This document shows, in pieces, positions 33,252 through 42,568 of a stretch of DNA of 64,000 bases. The translations under genes and the position numbers were made by a program. Within the stretch, counting starts at the first letter, position 1; each line of letters starts with the position of its first letter. Below the pieces are notes generated by a model that saw only the letters and a list, made by a program, of their open reading frames with translations, was not told where the DNA came from and did not search any database. The DNA comes from Novosphingobium album (ex Hu et al. 2023) (lineage in GTDB: Bacteria > Pseudomonadota > Alphaproteobacteria > Sphingomonadales > Sphingomonadaceae), in the NCBI RefSeq assembly GCF_022832385.1, contig NZ_JALHLE010000019.1, positions 103,233-167,232 of the forward strand, in the 5' to 3' direction.

Positions 33252-34232
33252 TCAGCTCAGCATCTTGCCCAGGCGTCCCTTCACGATTTCCTCGGCCTCG
33301 CCAACCATCCTTTCGATGAGTTCCTGGCAGGTGGGGATATCGTGGATCAGGCCCTGAACCATGCCGGCCCAGAAGATGCCCTGATCGACATCGCCGCTCT
33401 TGAGCATCTCGCGGCCGACGGCGCCCGCGACGTAAGGCTTGATGTCCTCGAACACGGCGTCTGGGCGGGCCGAGATCTCGACCACCTTGTCCGAGACCGA
33501 GTTCTTGCCCACGCGCGCGGTGTTCTTGAACTTGCGGAAGATCAGGTTGGTGCCGCGTTCATCGTTGTTGACGTAGAGCTGCTTGATGTTGTCGTGGATC
33601 GGCGCTTCCTTCGTCGCGCAGAAGCGCGTGCCCATATTGATGCCCTCTGCGCCCAGCGCCAGCGCCGCCACGAACCCGCGCGCATCACCGATACCGCCCG
33701 AGGCGAGCATCGGGATCTTCACCTTGTCGGCAGCCGACGGGATCAGGATCAGGCCGGGAATGTCGTCCTCGCCGGGGTGGCCAGCGCATTCGAAACCGTC
33801 AATCGAGATGATGTCGCACCCGTGGCGCTCGGCCGAAAGCGCGTGACGAACGGCGGTGCACTTGTGCAGCACCTTGATGCCGTGGGGCTTCACCATCTCC
33901 CAGATCTCGCGCACTTCCTGGGTGCCGGCGGTCTCGATAATCTTCACCCCGCCGTCGATCGCGGCCTGCGCATAGCCCTTGTAGTCGGGCGGCAGGATCG
34001 TGGGCAGCACCGTGATGTTCACTGCAAAGGGCTTGCTGGTCATCGAGCGGCACTTCTCGATTTCATCGCGCAGCGCTTCGGGGCTCGGCTGGGTCAGTGC
34101 GGTGAGCGTGCCAAGGCCGCCCGCATTCGAAACCGCGCTGGCCAGTTCGGCAAGGCCCACGCCCTGCATACCGCCCTGCACGATCGGGTGCTCGATCTCG
34201 AGCATCTCGGTTACGCGGGTCTTGAATGCCAT
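33252..34232 (-). CDS. Nitronate monooxygenase-like flavin oxidoreductase (IpdC-like)
   Basis: A 326-residue TIM-barrel FMN protein of the 2-nitropropane dioxygenase/nitronate monooxygenase family. It has HPIVQGGMQGVGLAELASAV (about 15-34), HKCTAVRHALSAERHGCDII, IDGFECAGHPGEDD (about 147-160), and the FMN phosphate-binding ASGGIGDARG (about 179-188). The DGFECAGHPGE block resembles NADPH-dependent CoA-ester reductases such as IpdC (Rv3553) of steroid C/D-ring catabolism more than true nitronate enzymes. It is 41 bases downstream of the acyl-CoA dehydrogenase pair, which supports a CoA-ester role. The steroid link is an inference from family resemblance. Confidence 0.85.
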   Translation of the reverse strand: MAFKTRVTEMLEIEHPIVQGGMQGVGLAELASAVSNAGGLGTLTALTQPSPEALRDEIEKCRSMTSKPFAVNITVLPTILPPDYKGYAQAAIDGGVKIIETAGTQEVREIWEMVKPHGIKVLHKCTAVRHALSAERHGCDIISIDGFECAGHPGEDDIPGLILIPSAADKVKIPMLASGGIGDARGFVAALALGAEGINMGTRFCATKEAPIHDNIKQLYVNNDERGTNLIFRKFKNTARVGKNSVSDKVVEISARPDAVFEDIKPYVAGAVGREMLKSGDVDQGIFWAGMVQGLIHDIPTCQELIERMVGEAEEIVKGRLGKMLS

Positions 34233-34272
34233 CTTCGCTCTAGCTCCCTCTCAGGTTCCCTGTTCTTGCGCC

Positions 34273-35478
34273 CTAGACCGGAATTGCATTGAAAGGCACG
34301 CCCTTGTCCGGGCGATAGTCCTGCGGCAAGCCCAATATCTTCTCAGCGATGGTATTGAGCAGCATTTCATCCGCCCCCCCAGCCAGCCGCATCGTCGGCG
34401 CACCCATCCAGCTAGTGGCCCAATCCGCCTTCGTATAGGCACCTTCTGCATAGGACAGGCCGCCTGCGCCTTGCAGGTCAAGTGCGAGTTCCGACAGCTT
34501 CTGGCGGCTGCGCACCGAAAACAGCTTGTTCAGCGAGCCTTCCGGCCCCGGCTCCATGCCCGCCTCCATCGCCAGCAGAGCGCGGCGGCGAATGGAATCG
34601 AGGCCCTGCCGCAGCGCGTGGTTGCGCGCGATGACCCCACGCACGCGCCCGTCCTCCAGCGCCGGGCGGCCATTGATAGTCAGCGGCCGGAGCGTTTCTA
34701 TGAAAGCCTCGATAGGCGGGCCGAACCCGTCGGCGTCCGAGGCCGCATAGCGTTCGATCATCAGCGTCGCGATCGCCACCGAAAAGCCCTCGCCGACCGG
34801 GCCCAGCCGCTGGCTGTCAGCCATCGCAACGTCGTCGAAGAACACCTCGTTGCACTGAATATCGCCATTGGCGAGGCGGAACGGACGAACAGTCACCCCC
34901 GGCGCCTTCATGTCGATCCAGAAGAACGTCAGCCCCTTGTGCTTGGGTACGCTGGGATCGGACCGGGCGACGAGAATGCCGTAGTCCGAATACTGCGCGA
35001 ACGTGGTCCACAGTTTCTGACCATTGACGGTCCAGCCCTGCTCGCCGCCTTCCGCCCTTGTGCGCAACCCGGCAAGGTCAGACCCCGCGGCCGGCTCGGA
35101 AAAGAGCTGGCACCAGATTTCCTCACCGCGCAGCGCGGCGATCACGCGCTCGCGCACCCAGGCCTTGTCCTCGCAATAGCGGATCAGGATCGGCAACGGC
35201 ATCGCGGTCGAAACGCCGAAATAGCCGACCGGCATCGCCACCTGCATCTCCAGCGTGTCGAACAGCACCTTGTGCAGCCGCGAGAGCCCCTGCCCGCCGA
35301 ATTCGGGCGGCAAGGTGATACCGGAAAAGCCAACATCGTACTTGGCGGCCATGTAGCGGCGGCCCACTTCGAGGTCCTCGTCCTGTGTCAGCCCGGCACG
35401 GGCCGCGAGGCCGAATTCGGGGACTGCCTGCGCGAGCCAGGCCCTGGCCCGTTCCTGCCATTCATCGAGCGCAATCAT
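34273..35478 (-). CDS. Acyl-CoA dehydrogenase, subunit of probable heteromeric pair
   Basis: A 401-residue acyl-CoA dehydrogenase. FAD-binding segments include WCQLFSEPAAGSDLAGLRT (about 122-140), GWTVNGQKLWTTFAQYSDYG, and the C-terminal GGADEMLLNTIAEKILGLP. In MCAD-type enzymes the catalytic glutamate precedes this last block (YEGT); here the position reads AGGAD without glutamate. Its start overlaps the stop of the upstream dehydrogenase by 4 bases (ATGA). That coupling, and the divergence between the two, resembles the ChsE alpha2beta2 dehydrogenases of actinobacterial steroid degradation. The enzyme probably oxidises a bulky or side-chain acyl-CoA. Confidence 0.88.
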   Translation of the reverse strand: MIALDEWQERARAWLAQAVPEFGLAARAGLTQDEDLEVGRRYMAAKYDVGFSGITLPPEFGGQGLSRLHKVLFDTLEMQVAMPVGYFGVSTAMPLPILIRYCEDKAWVRERVIAALRGEEIWCQLFSEPAAGSDLAGLRTRAEGGEQGWTVNGQKLWTTFAQYSDYGILVARSDPSVPKHKGLTFFWIDMKAPGVTVRPFRLANGDIQCNEVFFDDVAMADSQRLGPVGEGFSVAIATLMIERYAASDADGFGPPIEAFIETLRPLTINGRPALEDGRVRGVIARNHALRQGLDSIRRRALLAMEAGMEPGPEGSLNKLFSVRSRQKLSELALDLQGAGGLSYAEGAYTKADWATSWMGAPTMRLAGGADEMLLNTIAEKILGLPQDYRPDKGVPFNAIPV

Positions 35479-36584
35479 GCCGCCACTCCCGTCAGCCCGG
35501 TCACCAGCACATCCTCCCAGAACAGCCCGTTGCCCAGTTCGATCGCGAGGCTCCGGGCACGGCGCGTGTGGAGATGCAACGCACCTTCCCAGGTCACCCC
35601 GGTCCCGCCATGGATCTGCACCGCATCGCGCGCGGCGGTGTCGTAGGCCTCGGTCGCACTGAGGCGGGCGCAGGCCGCGGCTTCAAGGAATCCAGCCTGC
35701 CCTTGCAGAGAGGCGGCGTGGATGCAGTTGGCCCTCGCGATCTCGACGAGGCCGTAAAGCTCGGCGATGCGGTGCTTGACCGACTGGAACGCGCCAATGG
35801 GCTGGCCGAAGGCCTTGCGCTCCACCGCATAGTCCCGCGCGGCGAGCATCAGCGCCTCGGCCCCGCCCGTCTGCTCATGTGCGGCAAGCACCGCCATCTG
35901 CGCCTGCATCTCGAGCGCAAGGTCCCGTGCTGCGTCACCTTCCGCCAGCACCGTGGCAGGCAGGCCATGGAATCCCAGATTGGCGAACAGGCGCCCATTG
36001 TCGATGCTGTGGATCGCCGTTCGCTCCAGTTGTCCGGACACAGCCGCGTTCAGATCGGCCAACACCAGCACCGGTGTGCCGTCCCGCGATGCAGAAACCA
36101 CGGCGATATCCGCCGCCAGAGCTCCTGCTACACCTGCCTTTTCGCCATGGAGGCCACCATCCCGGTATTCCACCTGCGGGCACAGCGGGATCGGATCGGT
36201 GCCTTCTGCGAACGCAATCGCTGCCCGCACCTCACCCTGCGCCAGCCGCGGCAGCCATGCGTCCTGCAAGGCCTCGTCCCCACAGGCCAGCAAGGCGCAG
36301 ACGGCGCCATGGCCATAGGTCAGGAACGGCGCGCCGGAAATGACGCGCCCGGCCTCCTGCGCCACCAGTCCCAGTTCAGTGAGACCGAGCCCCAGCCCGT
36401 CGAAATCCTCCGGAACCGCGAGCCCGGTCCAGCCCTGCTCCACCGCCGTGCGCCAAAAGCCCTCGTCCCACTCACCGCAACGGTCCAGCACTTCCAGCAG
36501 CCGCGCCTTGTCCCTGCGCGCACCAAGGACACGGGCGGTTTCCGCCGCGATCTCCTGCTGGGTCTCATCATGGAGAATGGACAT
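35475..36584 (-). CDS. Acyl-CoA dehydrogenase, partner subunit
   Basis: A 369-residue, divergent acyl-CoA dehydrogenase. The N-terminal domain has GWTGLAVPEDFDGLGLGLTEL (about 50-70, quoted in part), the middle domain is short, and the C-terminal domain carries the RKAFGQPIGAFQSVKHRIAEL pattern (about 253-273) and VQIHGGTGVTWEGALHLHTRRA. The usual C-terminal catalytic glutamate block is lacking. Together with the gene at 34273 it probably forms a heterotetramer with composite FAD sites. It is the first gene of the four-gene minus-strand run and diverges from the broken amidohydrolase, with a palindrome between them. Confidence 0.87.
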   Translation of the reverse strand: MSILHDETQQEIAAETARVLGARRDKARLLEVLDRCGEWDEGFWRTAVEQGWTGLAVPEDFDGLGLGLTELGLVAQEAGRVISGAPFLTYGHGAVCALLACGDEALQDAWLPRLAQGEVRAAIAFAEGTDPIPLCPQVEYRDGGLHGEKAGVAGALAADIAVVSASRDGTPVLVLADLNAAVSGQLERTAIHSIDNGRLFANLGFHGLPATVLAEGDAARDLALEMQAQMAVLAAHEQTGGAEALMLAARDYAVERKAFGQPIGAFQSVKHRIAELYGLVEIARANCIHAASLQGQAGFLEAAACARLSATEAYDTAARDAVQIHGGTGVTWEGALHLHTRRARSLAIELGNGLFWEDVLVTGLTGVAA

Positions 36585-36719
36585 CCTGCTCCTCCCAATT
36601 TTGGTTCTTTGCCGCAGGGTATGGCACCACCCGTCCCCCTACAAGCACACGAAAGCCCCTGAACCCTGCAGTTCCACGGTAGCGCGCCGACGATAACCAA
36701 GCGCTTGCTACATTATTCG

Positions 36720-36729
36720 ATACGCGTAT
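36720..36729. promoter_or_regulatory. Palindrome between divergent operons
   Basis: ATACGCGTAT is a perfect 10-bp palindrome in the 177-base gap between the acyl-CoA dehydrogenase operon (start 36584, minus) and the amidohydrolase (start 36762, plus). It is 33 bases upstream of the amidohydrolase ATG. A partial repeat, ATGATCC/GGGTCAT with one mismatch, begins at 36727. These may be operator half-sites for a TetR- or GntR-type regulator. Confidence 0.35.
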
Positions 36730-36761
36730 GATCCGGGTCATAAAACCAAGGGAGAATCGCC

Positions 36762-37948
36762 ATGGCCACTGCCGCTATCGACGCGCCGAAGGACCGGATC
36801 GACGCGCTGGGCATCAAGCTCATCAGCGCCGACAACCACGTCAACGAACCGCGCAACCTGTTCCTCGACCGCTTCCCCGCCCACCTCAAGGACAAGGCTC
36901 CGCGCGTGATCGTGGGCAAGGACGGCGGCGAAGGCTGGTCGATCGACGGCACCCCGCCCAAGCGCACTTACGGCCTCGAGGCGATGGCCGGGTTCGACAA
37001 GAAGGACTACCGCATGAGCGGGCTGCGCTACGACCAGCTGCGTCCCGGCAATTACAACGGGACCGAGCACTTGAAGGACATGGACATCGACGGCACCTGG
37101 GCCTCGGTAACCTATCCGGGCATGGGGCCGGTATTGTACACCCACCCGGACAAGGAAGTCGCTGCCGCAGGCTTCGTCGCCTACAACGACTGGATCCTCG
37201 ACGATTTCCAGGCCTGCGACCCCAAACGGCTGTGCGGCCTTGCCATCAACCCGACCGAACTGGGCATTGAGCACGCCGTCGCCGAAATGAAGCGGGTGGC
37301 AAAAAAAGGATGCCGGGCCATGTACATACCAGGCAATCCTACGATCCCGTATAACCACCCCACGCATTACCACCCGGTCTGGCAGACGGCCGACGAACTG
37401 GGCATGACCTTGTGCATGCACCGCAACCACGGTGGCCCGCCCGATGCCACAGACTGGGACCGGCTGCAGGAGGACAAGGTCTCGATCGGCGGGATCGTCA
37501 CGCGCTATTTCTCGTGCCTGCGTCCCTTCTCCTACCTGATCTTCGCCGGCGTGTTCGACCAGTACCCGAACCTGAAAATGGTCGGCGCCGAGGTCGACTG
37601 CGGCTGGGCGCCATTCTGGGTGCAGACCATGGAACACCACTGGGACATCCAGAAATCGTGGTTCCCGGTGAAGCTGAAGCACAGCCCGACCGAGTTCATC
37701 GGCAAGAACGTGTTCACCACCAATGTCGACGACTATGCAGGCTACCAGATGATCGGCACCGGCCTGTGGCCCTGGATGGCGGGCATGACGATGTTCTCCT
37801 CCGACTACCCGCACTCGGCAACGATCTAACGATCTGGCCGCATTCGCGCGATGTGGCCTTGAAGATGACCGAAGGGCTGAAGGAAGCGGATACCCGCAAG
37901 ACGCTCAGCGAGAACGCGGCGCGGGTGTTCGGGTTCGATATTTCGTAG
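36762..37948 (+). pseudogene. Amidohydrolase (ACMSD-like) disrupted by an 8-bp tandem duplication
   Basis: An amidohydrolase-2 family gene (metal-dependent TIM-barrel hydrolase or decarboxylase). The intact part reads 355 residues from ATG 36762. It has the metal motif in ISADNHVNEP (about 21-30), histidines in LCMHRNHGG, and SSDYPHSATI at the end (catalytic aspartate at 348). It then stops at TAA 37827-37829. AACGATCT is repeated head to tail at 37820-37827 and 37828-37835. Removing one copy joins the frame to WPHSRDVALKMTEGL and 22 further residues ending GFDIS, stop 37946-37948, giving 392 residues, the family's usual end. The truncated protein may be inactive or misfolded. Confidence 0.88.
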
Positions 37949-38249
37949 CGTCGCGATGCCCACGCCGGGCGATCCTCGGCCCCGTTCCGCCCGCGGGAGA
38001 GGCCCGAGGCGTGCCCGGCGTGAAGCCATCGGACCGGCGGCTCGTCAAGACGGCAGACAACAGAAAGCGGAACAGGTGTTCACTCGGGAAGCAGAGGACC
38101 TCTCAAAACCTTTTGAATAATCACGCGACGATGACAACAATTGATAATATTTCCTCGAGCAACTCATTACGGCAAGACACAAAACGGATTTTAACCAATT
38201 CCATGTAGAGCCCTCGAATTGAGAGTTAAGACTCGATGGAATTTCAGTT
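37949..38249. promoter_or_regulatory. AT-rich leader before the c-di-GMP enzyme gene
   Basis: This 301-base gap contains no supported gene. From about 38090 to 38249 the base composition is strikingly AT-rich compared with the surroundings, with TTGATAATATTTCC around 38141 that could contain promoter elements. It leads to the PAS-GGDEF-EAL gene. It may be a regulated promoter or recently acquired DNA. Confidence 0.35.
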
Positions 38250-40493
38250 ATGGCCGTCAGGAACATTCTAAAGGGATTCGGCCATCGGATCGGTCAGGAA
38301 CGCTCCGCAGGGGCGAACGGAAGGCATGCGCCAATTCCTGCCCGAGAACGTCTCGCCTTGCTCGATGAATACGAAGCCCTCGGAATGGGCTGGCTGTGGG
38401 CCACGAACGAGCACGGCAACCTCGTTTACAGTTCCGACAGACTCCTCGACGCACTCGGGGTCGATGCGGCAAGTGCGCTCGGCCAGCCACTCGGAGACCT
38501 CGTCGAAACGGACCCGGACAAGCTCGACGAGAAATCGAGCCGCCCCCTCACCTTTCTGCTGGGCAGCCGGCTCAAGGTCACGGATCTGACGGTCCGACCG
38601 AAGGCCGGCAGCGGCAAGCGGCACGGCCAGCCGCTGTGGCTCTCGCTTTCAGGCAGGCCCAAGTTCGATAATGCCGGCAACTTCCAGGGCTACCGGGGCG
38701 GCTTCCGGGACATTACCGAGCAGTACCAGCGCGAACTGGACGAAATGCACCAGGCCATGTCCGATGCGCTGACAGGGCTGGCCAATCGCCACCGGCACAA
38801 TGCGCAGCTCGATGGCTATCTGAGCGCCTTCAGCGCCGCGAAGCGAAGCTGCGCGCTGATCCTGCTCGATCTCGACCGCTTCAAACAGGTCAACGACACG
38901 ATGGGGCACCCCGCCGGTGACGAACTGCTGCGCCAGGTTGCGGACCGGCTGCGCCGCATCGTGGGAGACAACGGCGAGATCGGCCGCCTCGGCGGGGACG
39001 AGTTCGCGATCATTCTTCCCGACATGGACGATCGCGGCAGGCTTGGCGAACTGGCGGACCGGATCATCCAGATCGTGTCCCAGCCCTATCCCATCGATGC
39101 CGAGAGAGCCGTCATCGGCACGTCTGTCGGCATCGCGGTAGCGCCACATGACGGCCTTGAACGTGAGCATCTCGTCAAGAGCGCCGACCTCGCGCTCTAT
39201 GCCGCCAAGAAGGGCGGCCGGGGGCAGTTCCGGTTTTTCTCCGCCGACCTCAAGGACGAAAAGGTGGAGCGCCAGCTTCTTCTCGACGACTTGCGCAAGG
39301 CACTGGGCAGCGACGCGCTGCAATTGCGCTATCAGCCGGTGGTGAGGGCCGACGACAACGCCGTTGTCGGCTTCGAGGCCCTGATGCGCTGGGACCATCC
39401 GGAAAGGGGCGATGTGAGCCCCGAGATCTTCGTGCCGATTGCCGAAGAATCCGGATTGATCATCCAGATCGGCGAATGGGCGTTGCGCCGCGCCTGCATG
39501 GAAGCGCTGAACTGGCCCGAGAGCGTGCGCGTGGCGGTCAATGTCTCCGCCGTCCAGTTCGCGCATCCCGGTTTCGTCGCGATGGTCACGTCTGCCCTTG
39601 AGGAAAGCGGACTCGCCGCCGAACGGCTGGAACTGGAATTGACGGAAGGCATTTTCCTGGTCGACGGCGAAGCCGCCGAGCACACGTTCAAGACGTTGAA
39701 GGTCCTGGGGGTTCGCCTTGTCCTGGACGATTTCGGCACGGGTTTCTCGTCGCTGAGCTACTTGCGCACCGCGCCGTTCGACAAGATCAAGGTGGACAAG
39801 AGCTTCGTCGAGACATGCACGCTCAAGAAGCAGAACAGTCCGACCATCATCGCAGCGATCGTCGGCCTTGCCGATGCGATCGGCATGGAGACGACCGTCG
39901 AGGGTGTGGAGGCCTTCGACCAGTTGGAACTGGTCCGTGCGAAGGGCGCACGCTTCATCCAGGGGTGGCTCTATTCCAAGCCGCTGACGCCGGAGGAGAT
40001 CGCGGAACAGGTCGGCCCCGAACAATTCAAGATTGCGCCTTCGGGGCCTGCCCGGCATCGCCCGGAGCGGCGCACCGTGATCCGCCGAATCGGCGTCATC
40101 CACGAAGATCACCGCTACGATGCCGTCATGCGCAGTATCTCGAAGACCGGCGCGATGATCGAGGGCCTGATGGGAGTGCCTGCCGGCACCGACGTCGTGC
40201 TGGATCTCGGCAGCGGCCAACTCGCCTATTCCACGGTCGTCCGATCGGAAGAGACCCGCTTCGTCGTCCAGTTCGAAACGCCGCTGGTCAGCGACGGGGC
40301 CGGCGGCCTGTGTACGCGCCACCGCGTATCGCCTTATGCCCTCGCCGCCGCCGGAATGCCGCTCGCGGCTCTGCCGCCGGGACTTTATCCTCTGGCGCTG
40401 GCCTGCGATATGCCCGCCAATCCGCCGCGCTTCATGCAAGTGGCCGCGAGAAAGCCAGTCGCGGAACCGGACGGCTATAGCGTGGCCAGATAA
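38250..40493 (+). CDS. PAS-GGDEF-EAL-PilZ cyclic di-GMP protein
   Basis: A 747-residue protein that can both make and break cyclic di-GMP. Domains in order are a PAS sensor (about 35-160, ending YRGGFRDITEQYQRELDEMH), a GGDEF domain with intact GGDEF at 248-252, an EAL domain with intact EAL at 376-378 and further metal/catalytic blocks (NVSAVQF, DDFGTGFSSLSYLR), and a C-terminal PilZ-like domain (RRTVIRRIGVIHEDHRYDAVMRSISKTGAM quoted by its parts, about 600-700). No RxxD inhibitory site is seen before GGDEF. There is no membrane segment, so it is cytoplasmic. It may tune motility or biofilm according to a PAS ligand or redox state. Confidence 0.92.
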   Translation: MAVRNILKGFGHRIGQERSAGANGRHAPIPARERLALLDEYEALGMGWLWATNEHGNLVYSSDRLLDALGVDAASALGQPLGDLVETDPDKLDEKSSRPLTFLLGSRLKVTDLTVRPKAGSGKRHGQPLWLSLSGRPKFDNAGNFQGYRGGFRDITEQYQRELDEMHQAMSDALTGLANRHRHNAQLDGYLSAFSAAKRSCALILLDLDRFKQVNDTMGHPAGDELLRQVADRLRRIVGDNGEIGRLGGDEFAIILPDMDDRGRLGELADRIIQIVSQPYPIDAERAVIGTSVGIAVAPHDGLEREHLVKSADLALYAAKKGGRGQFRFFSADLKDEKVERQLLLDDLRKALGSDALQLRYQPVVRADDNAVVGFEALMRWDHPERGDVSPEIFVPIAEESGLIIQIGEWALRRACMEALNWPESVRVAVNVSAVQFAHPGFVAMVTSALEESGLAAERLELELTEGIFLVDGEAAEHTFKTLKVLGVRLVLDDFGTGFSSLSYLRTAPFDKIKVDKSFVETCTLKKQNSPTIIAAIVGLADAIGMETTVEGVEAFDQLELVRAKGARFIQGWLYSKPLTPEEIAEQVGPEQFKIAPSGPARHRPERRTVIRRIGVIHEDHRYDAVMRSISKTGAMIEGLMGVPAGTDVVLDLGSGQLAYSTVVRSEETRFVVQFETPLVSDGAGGLCTRHRVSPYALAAAGMPLAALPPGLYPLALACDMPANPPRFMQVAARKPVAEPDGYSVAR

Positions 40494-40672
40494 ACTGCCG
40501 GTCGCGGAAGGGGCTGATTGCGGCCGTGGAGACAGCCTACCCGCGATCCGAGGCATGCCTCAACGAGCCCCAAATTCCGCCCGCCCGTTCGCGCGAATGC
40601 CGCGAGACTTGGCTAGCGTAGTCGCGGCGGGGTGGCCTGTTCAACATCCGCTCCCCCGGGACCTCCGCGCAT

Positions 40673-41386
40673 TCAGCCCGGCACTTCTCCGCTCCGCCCC
40701 TCGCCCACCGGCCCGTTCGCCTCGATCCCCTCGATCACGAAGGTCGCGATGGCGTCGCGGATTTCCTCGTCGCTGGCGAGGCCCGGCGGGAACAGCCAGT
40801 CGCGGAACATCAGGTTGGCCAGCACCGCGGCAAAAGACACGCGCACCATCAGCTCGGCGGAAACCGGCGCGTCGGAGCCCATCCGCGAGCTCATCAGCGC
40901 CTTGCCTTTTTCAAAGTAGGCCTGCAGCCCTTCCAGCTCGGTGATCGCCCCGGTCGAGCCGGGCGAATAGGCGCTGGCCACGATCAGCGACATGAACATG
41001 CCCGAATGGCTGGACATGAAGTCCTGCAACTCGCCGATATATTGCCTGGCCAGGTCCTTGCCTTCGCGCCCCGCGCCAAGATCCGCGATACTGCGCGACT
41101 GGAAATCGCTGAAATGGCGGTTGAGCGGGGTGAAGATCGCGGCGCGGAACAGGTCCTGCTTGGATGCGTGGAAGCGGAAGATCTGCGCTTCGGTGACATC
41201 GGCCCGCCGCGCGATGGCGGCGGTCGTGGCACCGGAATAGCCCGACTGCTCGAACTCCTCGGCCGCGGCTTCGAGAATGCGGTCCGCCACTTCCTCGGAC
41301 GTGCGCCGCCGGCGTCGGGGAGCCTTTGCGTCCGATTCCTGCTGTGCCAACCCGAGCCGCTCCTCTGATCCTGAAACTTCGTTCAA
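40673..41386 (-). CDS. TetR family transcriptional regulator
   Basis: A 237-residue TetR-type repressor. After a basic, disordered N-terminus (APRRRRRTSEEV, about 22-33) comes the helix-turn-helix: ILEAAAEEFEQSGYSGATTA and IARRADVTEAQIFRFHASKQDLF (about 58-80). The rest is a helical ligand domain. The start is a TTG at 41386, with GGAG close upstream; an internal start is possible. It is divergent from htpX, 144 bases away. The 179-base gap to the c-di-GMP gene is convergent. Target unknown. Confidence 0.85.
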   Translation of the reverse strand: MNEVSGSEERLGLAQQESDAKAPRRRRRTSEEVADRILEAAAEEFEQSGYSGATTAAIARRADVTEAQIFRFHASKQDLFRAAIFTPLNRHFSDFQSRSIADLGAGREGKDLARQYIGELQDFMSSHSGMFMSLIVASAYSPGSTGAITELEGLQAYFEKGKALMSSRMGSDAPVSAELMVRVSFAAVLANLMFRDWLFPPGLASDEEIRDAIATFVIEGIEANGPVGEGRSGEVPG

Positions 41387-41530
41387 CTCCGTCTATCGGC
41401 TGCGGGCGGCTCTGCCAAGTACACCGGCGCCAAGCAGACCGTTATCCCCCGGCCCGCCGTTGAAACCCGCTCACGCCATCCTAGATTCCCGGTGCACGCA
41501 CGAAACAGGCATAATGGAGAGTAGAAACAC

Positions 41531-42433
41531 GTGAACGGCATCAAGACGGCCATGCTGCTGGCGGCGCTGACGGCGCTGTTCATGGCGCTCGGCTACATGT
41601 TCGGCGGCACCGGCGGCGCGGGAATCGCGCTGATCGTGGCGGCGGGCATGAACCTGTTCACCTACTGGAACGCGGACAGCATCGTCCTGCGGATGCACAA
41701 CGCGCGTGAAGTCGATGCCCGCAGCGCGCCCGAATTCTACGCGATTGTCGAAAGGCTGGCTCGCAATGCCGGACTGCCGATGCCGCGCGTCTACCTGATC
41801 GACACGCAGGCCCCCAATGCCTTTGCCACCGGCCGCAATCCCGAAAACGCCGCGGTTGCCGCGACCACCGGCCTGCTGTCCATGCTCAGCCGCGAGGAAG
41901 TGGCGGGGGTCATGGCGCATGAACTGGGCCATGTGCGCAACCGCGACACCCTGATCATGACCATGGTCGCGACGATCGCGGGCGCTATCTCGATGATCGC
42001 CAACTTCGGCCTGTTCTTCGGCGGCCACAGTGACAACCGGCCTCATCCGCTGGCGGCCATCGCGGCGGTGGTCATGGCGCCGTTCGCGGCGATGATCGTG
42101 CAGATGGCGATCAGCCGCACGCGCGAGTTCGGCGCGGACAAGGCCGGAGCAGAGATCAGCGGCAATCCCCGGGCGCTCGCCTCCGCGCTCGCAAAGATCG
42201 CCGGGCCCGCCGCGCACCTGCCCAACCCAGCGGTCGAGCGCAATCCGGCAACCGCGCAGCTCTATATCGTACCCTCGCATGTGTCGGAGCTGTTCTCCAC
42301 TCACCCGGCGACCGAAAAGCGCATTGCCGCACTGATGGCGATGGGCGGAGGCGGCACGGCAGCTGCGGTTTCGGTGCCGCGCGCGGGAGCAGCGCCAAAG
42401 CGCTCGGCGCTCGACCCGAACCGCTTGCACTAG
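41531..42433 (+). CDS. htpX: Zinc metalloprotease HtpX
   Basis: A 300-residue M48 membrane metalloprotease that degrades misfolded inner-membrane proteins. HELGH at 130-134 binds zinc, and the distal glutamate is in [17 protein letters not shown] (about 196-212). Hydrophobic segments lie near 6-40, 143-165 and 175-197. The C-terminal tail is extended and low-complexity ([20 protein letters not shown]). The start is a GTG at 41531 with GGAGAG about 12 bases upstream. It is divergent from the TetR gene. Confidence 0.93.
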   Translation: MNGIKTAMLLAALTALFMALGYMFGGTGGAGIALIVAAGMNLFTYWNADSIVLRMHNAREVDARSAPEFYAIVERLARNAGLPMPRVYLIDTQAPNAFATGRNPENAAVAATTGLLSMLSREEVAGVMAHELGHVRNRDTLIMTMVATIAGAISMIANFGLFFGGHSDNRPHPLAAIAAVVMAPFAAMIVQMAISRTREFGADKAGAEISGNPRALASALAKIAGPAAHLPNPAVERNPATAQLYIVPSHVSELFSTHPATEKRIAALMAMGGGGTAAAVSVPRAGAAPKRSALDPNRLH

Positions 42434-42441
42434 GAAATGTT

Positions 42442-42568
42442 TGTACCAGAGTGTACACCGCCAAGTGCCGCCCGCCGCTTGTCCCGGCGCGTAAAAGTGC
42501 GCCTATTTAGCGTGCCCGCGATGATCAGGCCGCCGTGCGGCATTGCCTCGCCTTCCCCGGACTGTACA
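42442..42568. promoter_or_regulatory. TGTAC boxes upstream of the second Rieske gene
   Basis: TGTAC occurs at 42442 and again at 42452 inside the perfect palindrome GTGTACAC (42451-42458), exactly 10 bases apart, one helical turn. A third copy, CTGTACACT, lies at 42562-42570, 42 bases before the Rieske start. The repeated box in a 178-base promoter region suggests binding sites for a regulator, perhaps the LysR protein at 44168 or another factor. Confidence 0.35.

Noticed and set aside
38649..40556. Minus-strand open frame of about 635 codons
   Set aside because: Antisense to the GGDEF-EAL gene; no recognised motif, compositional shadow only.
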